Of a stretch of 64,000 nucleotides of DNA, positions 27,069-36,565 are shown piece by piece. Position numbers and translations under genes: made by a program. The notes under the pieces were generated by a model. The model had not been told where the DNA came from. It ran no database searches and worked only from the letters and a program-made list of their open reading frames with translations. The stretch's first letter is position 1; each line of letters starts with the position of its first letter. This stretch comes from Candidatus Zymogenus saltonus (GTDB lineage Bacteria; Desulfobacterota; Zymogenia; Zymogenales; Zymogenaceae): NCBI GenBank assembly GCA_016929395.1, contig JAFGIX010000027.1:1-64000 (forward strand). The letters are read 5' to 3'.

Positions 27069-28055
27069 TCAGCTCGTCGAGAGGTTGCATCCGTACCAGT
27101 ATCGCCACTGCACAACGCCGACGCCGAAGCGCCTCTTGATCTTCGCAAACCAGGTGTCGGTCTTTTCGTCCCGGTAGACCGTGATCTTCGCCGGCAGCCT
27201 GTCGTAGAACTTGATCCCCTTCTTCGCCTTGCCCATGAACCAGGCGTCCTCGTCCTCGATGTAGCGCCAGTAGACCAGGTCGAACATCCCCTCTAAGACA
27301 TTCTTGTTGCCGTACTTGTCGATCTCGTATTGGGACTGGACTATCTGGTCGAGCTGGAAGCGGTTCTTCGGGTTGGTGATGATTACGTTAGGCTCGATCT
27401 TGATCCTCTCGCCCCGCTCGTTGAGGGCGTTGGTCACCGTCATGGCGGAAAAGACCGTCTGGACGTTGGCGTAGGAAATCTCCAACGACTCGGTCAGGTT
27501 ATTTAGCTTGACCGTGGGCTTCAGCTTGAACGGGTGGCCGTACGTGGCCCCCGTCCCGAAGAAGGGCTTCCCGTCGTAGATGTGCTTCGGGTAGGGGTCG
27601 TCGTTGTTGGTGAACGAGCCGTTAAACGTCTCCCCGTCGCCGGCGGTCAAGGCCCCCTTGTTGAAGAGCGCCGACACCGCCTCTTCCTCGGTGTTCCTCA
27701 CGCCCTCCCCCCACCCTCTGGCGAACTCCATCAGGTCGGAGTTGAGCTTTCCCTCCTTCATGTCGGCGATCATGTCGTCGGTGACGGCGATCTGATCCTT
27801 GAACGTCTTAAACCTGATGTGCCAGGTGTATCCCTCCGCCGGCTCGGTCAGGGGTATCTCCTGCCCGTCCGGGACCTCCTTCAGCTTGGAGACGCCGATG
27901 ACCTCGGTTCCCTTGGTCCCGTCCCCCGTATCGACCGGCACGATCTCCGCTATCCTGTCGTATATCGTCTCCTCATTGTCGTACGCCTCGAAGTACCACT
28001 CGTAAAGGTCCTGGGTTAAAAGCTCTGGAAAGTTACTCGATACCATAATTCCCAT
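27069..28055 (-). CDS. Phage major capsid protein
   Basis: The 328-aa protein has features of HK97-fold/Mu-like major head subunits. It has an N-terminal FPELLTQDLYEWYFEAYDN helix and an EIVPVDTGDGTKGTEVIGV strand. It also has TWHIRFKTFKDQIAVTDDMI (the E-loop/P-domain region), DPYPKHIYDGKPFF, and a C-terminal A-domain segment VIITNPKNRFQLDQIV followed by KNVLEGMFDLVY. AAAGGAGGT six bases before the ATG is the best ribosome site in the window, fitting a highly expressed coat protein. It follows decoration-like and scaffold-like genes in normal phage order. No frameshift is visible and codon use is host-like. Confidence 0.82.
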   Translation of the reverse strand: MGIMVSSNFPELLTQDLYEWYFEAYDNEETIYDRIAEIVPVDTGDGTKGTEVIGVSKLKEVPDGQEIPLTEPAEGYTWHIRFKTFKDQIAVTDDMIADMKEGKLNSDLMEFARGWGEGVRNTEEEAVSALFNKGALTAGDGETFNGSFTNNDDPYPKHIYDGKPFFGTGATYGHPFKLKPTVKLNNLTESLEISYANVQTVFSAMTVTNALNERGERIKIEPNVIITNPKNRFQLDQIVQSQYEIDKYGNKNVLEGMFDLVYWRYIEDEDAWFMGKAKKGIKFYDRLPAKITVYRDEKTDTWFAKIKRRFGVGVVQWRYWYGCNLSTS

Positions 28056-28068
28056 CTTGTTACCTCCT

Positions 28069-28539
28069 TTAGGCGACGCCGTAGTCTACGGGAGTTGCTG
28101 CCCCGACGTCGGTAAACGGCCCCTTGAACATAACGTAGGCGAGCCCCGCTCCTTCGTCCACCTCGACGATCCAGGCGTTCTGGTATGTGTCGGCGTCGAA
28201 GTCGATCGACTGGGCGCCGTCGATGTCGCAGCACTGGTAGCAGGCTCCCTGGGTGATTCCTGTGGCAGGGTAGACAAAGACGCTCCCCGGAAGTGCCAAC
28301 GCGACCTGGATCGACTCGTCTCCGTCGGCCGACGGTGCGATGTCGACCTTCTCCAGCGCCACCCCCACAATCGGGTCGGACGCCGCCGACCACTTCTTGA
28401 CGTAGCCGGAGCCCTCGTCACCTCCCACGGCGTCCAGAACCACGATGTCCCCATCGTCGATTGTCCCGGTGTCGGACACCTTCGCCGTTATCACAACCCT
28501 CGGCCCGTAGCTGTAGCCGTATTTCATATAGGTTGACAT
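28069..28539 (-). CDS. DUF2190-like capsid decoration protein
   Basis: This 156-aa beta-rich protein has VSDTGTIDDGDIVVLDAVGG and DPIVGVALEKVDIAPSADGD, then VALPGSVFVYPATG. This GDxV...GVAL pattern is typical of DUF2190/capsid cement proteins that sit on the outside of phage heads. It lies 13 bp upstream of the major capsid gene on the same strand and 28 bp downstream of the scaffold-like gene. AAAGGAGGAT is near the ATG. Confidence 0.72.
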   Translation of the reverse strand: MSTYMKYGYSYGPRVVITAKVSDTGTIDDGDIVVLDAVGGDEGSGYVKKWSAASDPIVGVALEKVDIAPSADGDESIQVALALPGSVFVYPATGITQGACYQCCDIDGAQSIDFDADTYQNAWIVEVDEGAGLAYVMFKGPFTDVGAATPVDYGVA

Positions 28540-28567
28540 TTTTTATAAATCCTCCTTTTTACGGTTT

Positions 28568-29305
28568 TTAGACAAGGCCGGTTCGCCTCGTCTTCTTCGG
28601 ACGTCTCCATATCTGGGAGAGTCCAACCCTTTCGCCCGTCCTCTCCGATCTCTGCCTGGAGAGCTCCTCCGCAAACTCGGCGGTAACCCCCAGTTCGCCG
28701 GCGAGCTCCTCGATCTCGCTGGAGTACTGGATACGCCCCTTCAAGGGATTCGTCTCGCTGCCAATGTTCTGCACGGCAGTACTCCTGACCGAAAGAAGGT
28801 ACGCCTTTTTCTCCAGGAGGCTCTTGACGGCGTCCGCCGCCCCTGTAACCTCCCTCGATTCGAGGTCGACCACAACCCCGTCGAGCTCCGCGAGCTTGAA
28901 GGCGTCGGGCAATATCTCCGCGCTCAACCCCGCCCTTGTCGCCTCCGATGCGAAGGCGCTGTAGACAAGCGCCTCCTCTGCAGCCTTCAGGCCCTCCTCG
29001 GCCGCCCTCTTTATCTCATCGAGGCCGGCCGAGTCATCGAAGTCGAAGTACCGGGAGAGCGCATCCTTGAGCGACTTGAGGCTTATGTTCAGGGCGTCCA
29101 TCTCCGCCCTGAGTCTCTGATTTTCGAGGCGTCTCTTCCTGTTCTCCTCCCTCAGCTCCTTCACGTACCGGGCGCCAAAGTCGCTCTCATCGCCTTCGGG
29201 GGAGACGGCCTCAGCCGTCTCCTCTCCACCGGTCTGCGGGAGGTCGTCCCCCGCCTCCCCCAAGTCCGGGCCCATCTCCGGCCCTTCTTTGATAAAATCA
29301 TCCAT
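28568..29305 (-). CDS. Phage scaffold-like protein
   Basis: The 245-aa protein is acidic at its N-terminus (GPDLGEAGDDLPQTGGEE). It then has a long predicted coiled coil (about residues 45-80, YVKELREENRKRRLENQRL) and a mainly helical middle, and it ends in a basic segment RRPKKTRRTGLV. This layout, directly upstream of the decoration and capsid genes, fits scaffolding proteins of the gp20 type. The basic tail would contact capsid. It starts this capsid half-module. In an intact phage the portal gene would precede it, but that gene lies 12.4 kb away at 41755-42996. Confidence 0.65.
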   Translation of the reverse strand: MDDFIKEGPEMGPDLGEAGDDLPQTGGEETAEAVSPEGDESDFGARYVKELREENRKRRLENQRLRAEMDALNISLKSLKDALSRYFDFDDSAGLDEIKRAAEEGLKAAEEALVYSAFASEATRAGLSAEILPDAFKLAELDGVVVDLESREVTGAADAVKSLLEKKAYLLSVRSTAVQNIGSETNPLKGRIQYSSEIEELAGELGVTAEFAEELSRQRSERTGERVGLSQIWRRPKKTRRTGLV

Positions 29306-29485
29306 CGTCTTTATCCTCCTTGAACGTTATAATTTATCTACATTCTATGGGGATTTGACGGCCGATATTAAATATATGAATTTTCAAAACGTATGAATTT
29401 TTGTGGACAAATATTTACTCCTTAGGATAATATTGGCCAATATTAGATAGCATTGAACAGGTTTTTTTAGGAGGATGAGAAGAAC

Positions 29486-30064
29486 ATGGACGTTATTGAC
29501 GCGATCTTAAAGCGGAGGACGATCAGGAGGTTTACGCGGGATAGGGTCGACCGGGAGATCCTGATTGAGTTTGTCGACTACGCCCGGCTTGCGCCCTCGA
29601 CGCTCAACTACCAGGCGCTGGAGTTCATCGTGGTCGACGAGGTCAAGACGGTCGACGAGATGTTTAATAACGTCAAGCTCGCCCTCTTTTTACCCGAGGA
29701 TCAGAGGCCGACTTTCGACGAGCGCCCGGCCGCCTACATCGTGATCCTCGCCAATACCGACGTGATGAAAAAGAACTTCGAGCGGGACGTGGGGGCGGCG
29801 GCCGAGAACATCCTCCTGGGGGCTTTAGCCCGGGGCCTGGGCGGCGTCCTTATGTGGAGCGTGGACCGGGATGCGGTGAGACGCCTCCTCAACGTCCCCG
29901 ACAAATACGTGATCGACTCAGCCATTGCGCTGGGGCGCCCGGCCGAGGAGGCGAAGATAGTCGAGCCCGTGGACGGTAGCCTTCGCTATTACAGGGACGA
30001 CAAGGGCGTCCACAACGTCCCGAAGCGGCCGCTGAAAACAATATTGCACTTGAACGGATTTTGA
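29486..30064 (+). CDS. Nitroreductase-family flavoprotein
   Basis: The 192-aa protein opens with VIDAILKRRTIRRFT and has LAPSTLNYQALEFIVV and GAAAENILLGALARGLGGV, the FMN-binding segments of NfsB/NADH-oxidase-like nitroreductases. These dimeric enzymes use NAD(P)H to reduce diverse electrophiles. A ribosome site, AGGAGGATGAG, precedes the ATG. Its stop is one base from the next gene's start, so it is translated together with the glycoside-hydrolase-like gene. The substrate is unknown. Confidence 0.88.
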   Translation: MDVIDAILKRRTIRRFTRDRVDREILIEFVDYARLAPSTLNYQALEFIVVDEVKTVDEMFNNVKLALFLPEDQRPTFDERPAAYIVILANTDVMKKNFERDVGAAAENILLGALARGLGGVLMWSVDRDAVRRLLNVPDKYVIDSAIALGRPAEEAKIVEPVDGSLRYYRDDKGVHNVPKRPLKTILHLNGF

Positions 30065-30065
30065 T

Positions 30066-31049
30066 ATGGCGGATAAAGAGAGTATATCCCACGCGGTTCA
30101 CCCAGGCCGCTTCACCTGGGACTTCTGGTACCACTACGACGCAGGGAAAAGGATCTTCCACGTCCTATACCTCAACGCCGAGAGGGAGCTGGCGAAAACC
30201 GACCAGCACCACTTCCACTCCGTGGTCGGCTACGCAAAAACGGCGGACTTCGAGAAGTTCGACTGGGTGAATGACGATGTCTTCACGGCCGATAGCGGCT
30301 CGTGGGACAACACGTCGATCTGGACGGGGGACGTGGTCAGGGTAAAAAACGGCTATCTCATGTTCTACACGTCGAGGGACGCGAGGGAGGAGAGCGAGGG
30401 GGACTTCCTGACGCAGAACGTGGGCGCGGCGCTATCGGCCGATTTCATAAGCTGGGAGCGGATACCCGATTTCAGGATAGCCCCCGACGCGAGATACTAC
30501 GAGACGGCGCATGTTGACGGCGACACCACGATACAGGCGTGGCGCGACCCGTTCGTCTTCAGGCACGGGGGCGAGACATGGATGATAATCGCGGCGAAGG
30601 CGAAGGCGCTGGAGGTTGGGAGGAAGGGAGCCGTGGGGCTGCTCAAGGCGAAGCGTGGTTCCTTGACCCAATGGGAGGCGATGCCGCCCATATACCCGAC
30701 ATCAGCTCCCGGTATCTATGACGAACTGGAGGTCCCCCAGGCCTACATTGATAAGGATGGGAAGCTGACGCTCGTCTACTCGATGAAGGACGTATACGAC
30801 CACGCGCCGGGGACGGGGGGCAAAGGCGGCCTCCACGCGGTGAGCGTGGGAGACCCGGCGGAAGCGGTCGAGGAACAACAACCGGAGGTCGTCCTCGGCT
30901 ACTCCTCCGGCGTATACGCCGCAAGGGTGATCCCGGAGCTCGGGGGGGTCGTCGTCGGCTTTGACCTGAAGGATGGGGGGTTCGTGAAGAGCGGCGTCAC
31001 GACCGGCCTTAGGAGCACCGACCGCGATTTTTCGGGGATTGGGGTGTAG
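30066..31049 (+). CDS. GH32/GH43/GH68-clan five-bladed beta-propeller hydrolase-like protein
   Basis: This 327-aa protein has no signal peptide and shows clan GH-J/GH-F features. FTWDFWYHYD near residue 18 sits where the nucleophile Asp motif is expected, WTGDVV follows near residue 87, and a clear WRDPFVF holds the transition-state-stabilising Asp. IYDELEVPQ lies in the place of the EC acid/base motif. It may hydrolyse or transfer fructose or other furanose sugars in the cytoplasm. Tight coupling to a nitroreductase is unusual for such an enzyme. No transporter or sugar kinase is next to it. Family placement is moderate. Confidence 0.62.
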   Translation: MADKESISHAVHPGRFTWDFWYHYDAGKRIFHVLYLNAERELAKTDQHHFHSVVGYAKTADFEKFDWVNDDVFTADSGSWDNTSIWTGDVVRVKNGYLMFYTSRDAREESEGDFLTQNVGAALSADFISWERIPDFRIAPDARYYETAHVDGDTTIQAWRDPFVFRHGGETWMIIAAKAKALEVGRKGAVGLLKAKRGSLTQWEAMPPIYPTSAPGIYDELEVPQAYIDKDGKLTLVYSMKDVYDHAPGTGGKGGLHAVSVGDPAEAVEEQQPEVVLGYSSGVYAARVIPELGGVVVGFDLKDGGFVKSGVTTGLRSTDRDFSGIGV

Positions 31050-31072
31050 GGGGGGGTAATTATAAAGTTATA

Positions 31073-32356
31073 CTAATTTTTTTTCGCCTTTGAACTTTCT
31101 TTTATCTCCTTGATCGCGTTTTGGAAATAGTCCTTTCCATAATCCATACCATATTTGTCTAAAATTTCAAGCGCCTCACGGAGGTATTCTTGAGCCTTTT
31201 TGAAATCCTTTTTTTCTTTGTAAGCGAGTCCGATATTACCAAGAGTAGTTGCCTCTCCCTCTATGTTACCAATATCCTTGTTTATTACAAGAGCTTCATT
31301 GAAGTACTTCAACGCCTCATCCATTTCTCCCTTTGCTCCGTAAATAAGACCGATATTACCTAGTGCTATACCTTCACCTTTCCTATATCCTATATCCCTG
31401 TGAACTAAAAGGGCGTCATTATAGTACTTCATTGCATTATCTAAATCCCCTTTATCTTTATAAATATTCCCTATATTTCCAAGGGCAATAACTTCTCCTT
31501 GCTTATGCCCTATCTCTATATTGATTTGGAGATTTTTTTTATAATATTCAAGCGCTTTCACTTTTTCTTCCTTTAAATAGTAGATATTTCCGATACTTCC
31601 TAGGGCAATAGCTTCTCCCCTTTTGTCACTAATCTCTTTAAAAACTTTTAAAGCTTTTTCTTGGTAATTCATAGCTTTATTAAGATCAACTTTTGTACCC
31701 TTTGAAATATATACATTTCCAATATTTGTGAGGTCATTAGCTTCTCCCCGCTTATCTCCATTCTCTTTATGTATTAAAAGGGCATTGTTGTAATATTCTA
31801 ACGCTGTGTCTAAATCTCCTCTATCTTTATAGACAATACCAATATTCCCAAGGGATTTAGCTTCACCTTCTCTGTAACCAATCTCTCTACTTAACTCAAG
31901 TTCTTTACTAAAGTATTCAAATGCTTTATCTTGATATCCACTCGTCAAGTAAATTTTTCCCATTTTTCCAAAGCAGATGATTTGAGTCTTTTTGTCTCCT
32001 GAAAATTCAGCTTGTTCAAGAGCTTCGGTATAGTATGTTATTGATTTGGACATATTTCCCTGAAAATACTCTATATCTCCAAGATTAATTAATAAACTTG
32101 TTTTTGGGGGGGTTGTCTGTTCTTCAAGTAACTTCTCAAGTTTCTTAACCTTGTTCATTTCTTCAAGATTCAAAACCTCGTATTTATTAGGATCTAAAGA
32201 AATCTTAGTCTCATTAAAATATTCTTTAAGTTCTTTAGATAATTTCTCAAGCACTTCTCTTTGATGTCGCAAAGATATCCGATAGAATATATGAGTAAAT
32301 AGAAAAGCTACTAGTGCTCCAAGTATTAGTAGCAATATGCTATAAAAAGTTGACAT
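31073..32356 (-). CDS. Membrane-anchored tetratricopeptide-repeat protein
   Basis: The 427-aa protein has an N-terminal transmembrane helix (residues 3-24). A helical linker and then about eight TPR units of 40 residues follow, each with variants of GEAIALGNIGNIYKDKGDLD and ALEYYNNAL. The 40-residue period matches the kinesin-light-chain/TPR_12 class, common in signalling and accessory proteins. Codons are A+T-rich, in contrast to the flanking rocD and GH genes. It lies 24 bp downstream of a small membrane/coiled-coil gene on the same strand. High similarity between repeats points to recent internal expansion. Confidence 0.82.
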   Translation of the reverse strand: MSTFYSILLLILGALVAFLFTHIFYRISLRHQREVLEKLSKELKEYFNETKISLDPNKYEVLNLEEMNKVKKLEKLLEEQTTPPKTSLLINLGDIEYFQGNMSKSITYYTEALEQAEFSGDKKTQIICFGKMGKIYLTSGYQDKAFEYFSKELELSREIGYREGEAKSLGNIGIVYKDRGDLDTALEYYNNALLIHKENGDKRGEANDLTNIGNVYISKGTKVDLNKAMNYQEKALKVFKEISDKRGEAIALGSIGNIYYLKEEKVKALEYYKKNLQINIEIGHKQGEVIALGNIGNIYKDKGDLDNAMKYYNDALLVHRDIGYRKGEGIALGNIGLIYGAKGEMDEALKYFNEALVINKDIGNIEGEATTLGNIGLAYKEKKDFKKAQEYLREALEILDKYGMDYGKDYFQNAIKEIKESSKAKKN

Positions 32357-32380
32357 TTTTTGAATTTACCAAAAATAGTG

Positions 32381-32701
32381 TTATTTTTTACTTCTCTTTT
32401 TTTGCTTAACTTTTTCAAGTATTTCTGGCTTCTTTAATTCTCGCTCATAAAATCTATCTAAATGCTTGAGTTGCATTTTATCTTTCTCTATAAGCATTGA
32501 TTCAATAATTCTATCTTTCCTTGCAATTATTTCTTCTTTTTTATCTATTGTTTTACGCAAAGCTCTTTTTTCAAATTGATCTTTTATAACGATTATGAAC
32601 AATATAATTGATAATAAAAGGATAATTATTATAAGAACTGCTATAGTAGGCCCAAATTCCTCTGATAATATTCTAAAAAGAATGGGTATAAAATCAAACA
32701 C
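32381..32701 (-). CDS. Small single-pass membrane protein with basic coiled coil
   Basis: The 106-aa protein has an N-terminal hydrophobic helix (about residues 17-42) and then a Lys/Glu-rich coiled coil with a strongly basic end (KVKQKKRSKK). I cannot assign it to a family. It is co-oriented with and 24 bp upstream of the TPR protein, and both are A+T-rich, so they probably entered as one unit. The basic tail is presumably cytoplasmic. The following 214 bases to the rocD stop contain no gene. Confidence 0.6.
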   Translation of the reverse strand: MFDFIPILFRILSEEFGPTIAVLIIIILLLSIILFIIVIKDQFEKRALRKTIDKKEEIIARKDRIIESMLIEKDKMQLKHLDRFYERELKKPEILEKVKQKKRSKK

Positions 32702-32915
32702 GACTATTCCACTTTTAAAAAGCTATTCAATAGCAATCTAGCACATTTTACTATTATTCAAGTAAACAGTATAAATTAATATGACCAATAGATCAAATAT
32801 TTTAATATCGAATTAATCCCAACCATTCAATTCCCAACAAAGACAAACATACACTGCAACAAATAATAAGTCAATAGGGAAATTTACGCACCTATTAAAG
32901 ACCAAAACCATCCCC

Positions 32916-34118
32916 CTACGCCTCCCTCAACACCTTATTAATCCTCTCCAGCGCCCAGTCCACCTCGTCCCTCTTGATTATCAAGGGCGGCGCAAAGCGG
33001 ATCACGTTCTTATGCGTCTCTTTTGCCAAAACCCCTTCTTTCATCAGCGCCTCGGTGAAGCGCCTGGCGCCGCCGGCGTCCGGGTGAAGCTCCACGCCGA
33101 TGAAGAGCCCCCTCCCCCGGATCTCCCTGACGTGGGGGCTCTTTACGTCCATCAGCCCCGCCTTCAGGTACTCCCCCATGACGGCGGAGTTCTCTATCAT
33201 CTCCTCCTCCTCCAGGACCTTGAGCGCCGTCCTGGCGATGGCGCACGCCAGGGGGTTGCCGCCAAAGGTACTGCCGTGCTCCCCCGGCATGAAGACGCCC
33301 AGGACCTCCTCGTTGGAAAGGATGACCGAGATCGGGTAGAACCCCCCGGAGAGCGCCTTTCCTATCAGCGTCACGTCCGCCTCGATCCCGTCGTGCTCCT
33401 CGGCCAACAGCTTTCCGGTGCGGCCCAGGCCGGTCTGTATCTCGTCGGTGATAAGCGTAATCCCCCTCTCCGTGCAGATTTGCCTCACCTCCCTGAGGTA
33501 GCCCTTCGGCGGGATTATCACCCCCGCCTCCCCCTGGATCGGCTCCACCAGGAAGGCCACCGTGTTCGGGCCGACCGCGGATCTCAAGGCATCGGCATCG
33601 CCGAAGGGGATAGTCACGAATCCGGGCGTGAACGGCCCGAAGCCGTCCCTGCTTCCCCTGTCCGTCGAAAAGCCGATGATCGTGATCGTCCTCCCGTGGA
33701 AGTTGTTCCTGCAGACAATCACCTCCGCCTTGTCCTCGGGGATTCCCTTGGTCTTGTACCCCCACTTCCTGACCGCCTTGATCGCCGTCTCCACCGCCTC
33801 CGCGCCGCTGTTCATCGGAAGCGCCATGTGGGAGTTGGTCAGCCTGCACAGCTCCTCGTAGAGGAGGCCCAGCTGGTCGTTCCTGAACGCCCTTGAGGTC
33901 AGCGTCAGCCTCTGGGCCTGTTCGACCATCGCCTTCATGATCTTCGGGTGGCAGTGCCCCTGGTTCACGGCGGAATAGGCGGCGAGGCAGTCCATATACT
34001 TCTTCCCGTCGACGTCCCACACCCATATCCCCTCACCCCTTGTGAGGACTACGTCGAGGGGCTTGTAGTTCATCGCTCCGAATCGGTTTTCGAGGTCAAT
34101 ATAGTACTTTGTGTCCAT
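32916..34118 (-). CDS. rocD: Ornithine aminotransferase
   Basis: The 400-aa class III PLP aminotransferase resembles ornithine-oxo-acid transaminase more than Arg[18 protein letters not shown] and RAFRNDQLG near the N-terminus, [17 protein letters not shown], the cofactor Asp in [14 protein letters not shown] and the Schiff-base Lys in [12 protein letters not shown] are all visible. It converts ornithine and 2-oxoglutarate to glutamate semialdehyde and glutamate, linking arginine to proline metabolism. No catabolic partners (arginase, P5C dehydrogenase) are close by. It stands alone. Confidence 0.9.
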   Translation of the reverse strand: MDTKYYIDLENRFGAMNYKPLDVVLTRGEGIWVWDVDGKKYMDCLAAYSAVNQGHCHPKIMKAMVEQAQRLTLTSRAFRNDQLGLLYEELCRLTNSHMALPMNSGAEAVETAIKAVRKWGYKTKGIPEDKAEVIVCRNNFHGRTITIIGFSTDRGSRDGFGPFTPGFVTIPFGDADALRSAVGPNTVAFLVEPIQGEAGVIIPPKGYLREVRQICTERGITLITDEIQTGLGRTGKLLAEEHDGIEADVTLIGKALSGGFYPISVILSNEEVLGVFMPGEHGSTFGGNPLACAIARTALKVLEEEEMIENSAVMGEYLKAGLMDVKSPHVREIRGRGLFIGVELHPDAGGARRFTEALMKEGVLAKETHKNVIRFAPPLIIKRDEVDWALERINKVLREA

Positions 34119-34312
34119 TCATCCTTCCATCTATCCTTGGTCATCATACGCATCACACGATTTTTATTGATGATACTAATTAAGTGCCGCCGTAAAGTCA
34201 AGTCAATAAGATATGGGTTTTAATTTATCCAACAGGCCCAATCAACTATCTTGACCGGCACCCCGCCCTGTGATATTCTTATAAAAACAAATAAACGATT
34301 AAGGAGCTACCG

Positions 34313-35347
34313 ATGAAAAGGAGAAATTTAACGTCCGCACTATGTTTCATATCCATACTCATAATCTCTATCACGTCCTGCCAAGGGAAGTACCCGGTGG
34401 AGCCGGAGGTGGCTATAAAGCCGTCGTTAAGCGACGTCGACGACTTCTCGGACGGGATGGCGATGATAAAGGTAAAAGGCAAAACGGGATTCATCGACAA
34501 AACGGGAAAGATGGTGGTCGAGCCGCAATTCGAGGGCGCGGGGATATTCTCAGAGGGGCTGGCGATGGTCGTTGTCGAAGGGAAGCGGGGCTTCATCGAC
34601 AAAACCGGGAAGATAGTCATCGAGCCTAAGTTCGACGGCGCATGGCCCTTCAGCGAGGGGCTTTCCAACGTCAAGGTCGACGGGAAGTACGGCTTCATCG
34701 ACAAGACGGGCGAATACGTGATCAAGCCGGAAATCCAGGGAACAAGGGACTTCCACGAGGGGCTTGCCCGGGCGGCCGAAAAGGGGAGGTGGGGATATAT
34801 CACGAAAGATGGCGCTGTCGCCGTCATGCCCGTCTATTACGACTCCGGCGACTTCTCCGAGGGACTCGCCGCCGTCAACCGGAACAATAAAAAGTGGGGA
34901 TACATAAACGACAAGGGGATGACGCTCATCCAGCCCAAGTACGACGAGGCTGGGGAGTTCAAAGAGGGGCTTGCGGCGGTCAGGATCAATAAAAAGTGGG
35001 GCTTTATCGATGAAGTGGGAAGGTACGTCGTCGAGCCGAAGTACTACAAAGTCGGGAACTTCTCCGAGGGGCTGGCGCCGGTCTTTATCAGCACCGGAAC
35101 GCTGGGCAAGTGGGGATACATAGACAAGAAGGGCAAGGTCAAGATCGAGGCAAAATTTCAGGAGGCGAGGGATTTTCGCGAGGGGCTGGCGCGGGTGAAG
35201 CTCTCCGACAAGTACGGCTTCATCAACAAGAAGGGGACCTTCGTTATCGCGCCCCGCTACAAGGGAGCCGGGCCGTTCAGGGAGGGGCTGGCCCCCGTGA
35301 CTACCGACGGCGTGCTGTGGGGGTTTATTAAGAATCCGGTTAGGTAG
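34313..35347 (+). CDS. WG-repeat lipoprotein
   Basis: The 344-aa protein has a lipoprotein signal with lipobox ITSC (Cys about 23). Eight complete WG/KWG beta-repeats of about 35 residues and a partial ninth follow, each of the form F-EGLA-V, then GFIDKTGK or KWGYIDKKG, then VIEPKF. WG repeats are beta-rich modules of unknown function found in secreted proteins of many bacteria. The last repeat ends in GFIKNPVR and lacks its second half. It is probably anchored in the outer or inner membrane facing the periplasm. GGAGCTACCG precedes the ATG. Confidence 0.88.
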   Translation: MKRRNLTSALCFISILIISITSCQGKYPVEPEVAIKPSLSDVDDFSDGMAMIKVKGKTGFIDKTGKMVVEPQFEGAGIFSEGLAMVVVEGKRGFIDKTGKIVIEPKFDGAWPFSEGLSNVKVDGKYGFIDKTGEYVIKPEIQGTRDFHEGLARAAEKGRWGYITKDGAVAVMPVYYDSGDFSEGLAAVNRNNKKWGYINDKGMTLIQPKYDEAGEFKEGLAAVRINKKWGFIDEVGRYVVEPKYYKVGNFSEGLAPVFISTGTLGKWGYIDKKGKVKIEAKFQEARDFREGLARVKLSDKYGFINKKGTFVIAPRYKGAGPFREGLAPVTTDGVLWGFIKNPVR

Positions 35348-35428
35348 GGGGGGGGAGGTAGCGAAGGTGTATTTCAGTTTGGACTGTCCGCTTAAAATAA
35401 AAATAAATAAACAAATCGGGTGCGGGCC

Positions 35429-36502
35429 ATGCAGAGAATGTCTAATATATTGAAAAAGGTAGCCCACAAGTCGGGGTCGCCCCCCGGGTCTCTGATACAC
35501 ACTGGCGAAAAGAAGGTCGAGAGGACCAAGATATCGATCATCGATTACGATAAAGACGACTACTCCATTCTTGACGATACAACGATCGAGGAGTGCTTCA
35601 AATACAGGGATAAGCCGACGACGACGTGGATCAACGTCTCCGGCCTCCATGATGAAAATATCATGGAGGAGCTGAGCGACCGGTTCAGATTCCACTCCCT
35701 GACGCTGGAGGACGTGATGAACACCGGCCAGCGGGTGAAGCTGGAGGACTTCGAAGACCACACGCTGATCATCATCAAGGCGATCTACTTTTCGGGAGAC
35801 GGCGACGAGATAATAGAGGAGCAGCTGAGCCTCATATTCGGGAAGGGATTTGTCGTCACATTCCAGGAAAACAACTACGATCCCTTGAGCCCCCTCATCG
35901 ACAGGATCAAGAGCAACAAGGGATTCATAAGGAAGATGGGTGCCGACTATCTGACATATTCGATAATCGACACGGTGGTGGACGGCTACTATCTGATACT
36001 TCAGGGGATCGCCGAAAAGGTCGAGTACCTCGAGAGGGAGCTTATCAGAAATCCGGACATGAATATATTGAACGAGATCAATAGATTGAAGATCGACACA
36101 TCGCTCCTCTACAAGTCTATCTGGCCGCTCAGGGCTATCTTGAGCAAATTCGAGGCGGGAGGGGCGAAATACATAAGCAAATCGACCGCGGTCTTCATCA
36201 GAGACGTCTACGACCACACCCTTCAGATACTCGAGATAACCCAGAGCTTCAGCGAGATGCTCACCGGGATGATGGAGATTTACATGTCGAGCGTCAGCAA
36301 CAAGATGAACGAGATCATGAAGGTCCTGACCATCATAGCCACGATCTTCATGCCCCTTTCGTTCATCGCCGGCATTTACGGAATGAACTTCGAATACATG
36401 CCGGAGCTTAAATGCAAACTGGGCTACTTCTCCGTGTGGGGCGTGTGTATTCTGGTCGCCCTCGGTATGCTCCGTTACTTCAGAAAAAAGGGGTGGATAT
36501 AG
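35429..36502 (+). CDS. corA: CorA-family magnesium/cobalt channel
   Basis: The 357-aa protein has the large cytoplasmic alpha/beta funnel domain followed by two C-terminal helices. The signature YGMNFEYMPEL holds the GMN selectivity motif between the two helices, and ILTIIATIFMPLSFIAG is the pore-lining helix. Such pentameric channels import Mg2+ (some carry Co2+ or Ni2+). The start at ATG 35429 is chosen; a GTG nine bases upstream and an ATG nine bases downstream are alternatives. It lies downstream of the WG lipoprotein, but a run of Gs and about 80 bp separate them. Confidence 0.92.
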   Translation: MQRMSNILKKVAHKSGSPPGSLIHTGEKKVERTKISIIDYDKDDYSILDDTTIEECFKYRDKPTTTWINVSGLHDENIMEELSDRFRFHSLTLEDVMNTGQRVKLEDFEDHTLIIIKAIYFSGDGDEIIEEQLSLIFGKGFVVTFQENNYDPLSPLIDRIKSNKGFIRKMGADYLTYSIIDTVVDGYYLILQGIAEKVEYLERELIRNPDMNILNEINRLKIDTSLLYKSIWPLRAILSKFEAGGAKYISKSTAVFIRDVYDHTLQILEITQSFSEMLTGMMEIYMSSVSNKMNEIMKVLTIIATIFMPLSFIAGIYGMNFEYMPELKCKLGYFSVWGVCILVALGMLRYFRKKGWI

Positions 36503-36565
36503 CTGACCGTACCTAAATATTTTCGGATTTGTTTTTTGAACTGATTTTATATCAAGGGGGTATCA

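Noticed and set aside
26981-27148. 5' extension of the small phage gene (to 27148)
   Set aside because: The extension runs through the strong hairpin and into the capsid gene. The ATG at 26980 has an ideal ribosome site.
33010-34026. Minus-strand frame of 338 codons overlapping rocD in another frame, and a plus-strand frame opposite it
   Set aside because: rocD (32916-34118) carries the PLP-enzyme motifs. The other frames are Gly/Arg/Gln-rich translations without motifs.
34550-36217. Long minus-strand open frame (555 codons) across the WG lipoprotein and corA
   Set aside because: It is antisense to two clear genes with family motifs. Such long antisense frames arise from high G+C third positions, and its protein has no recognisable motif.
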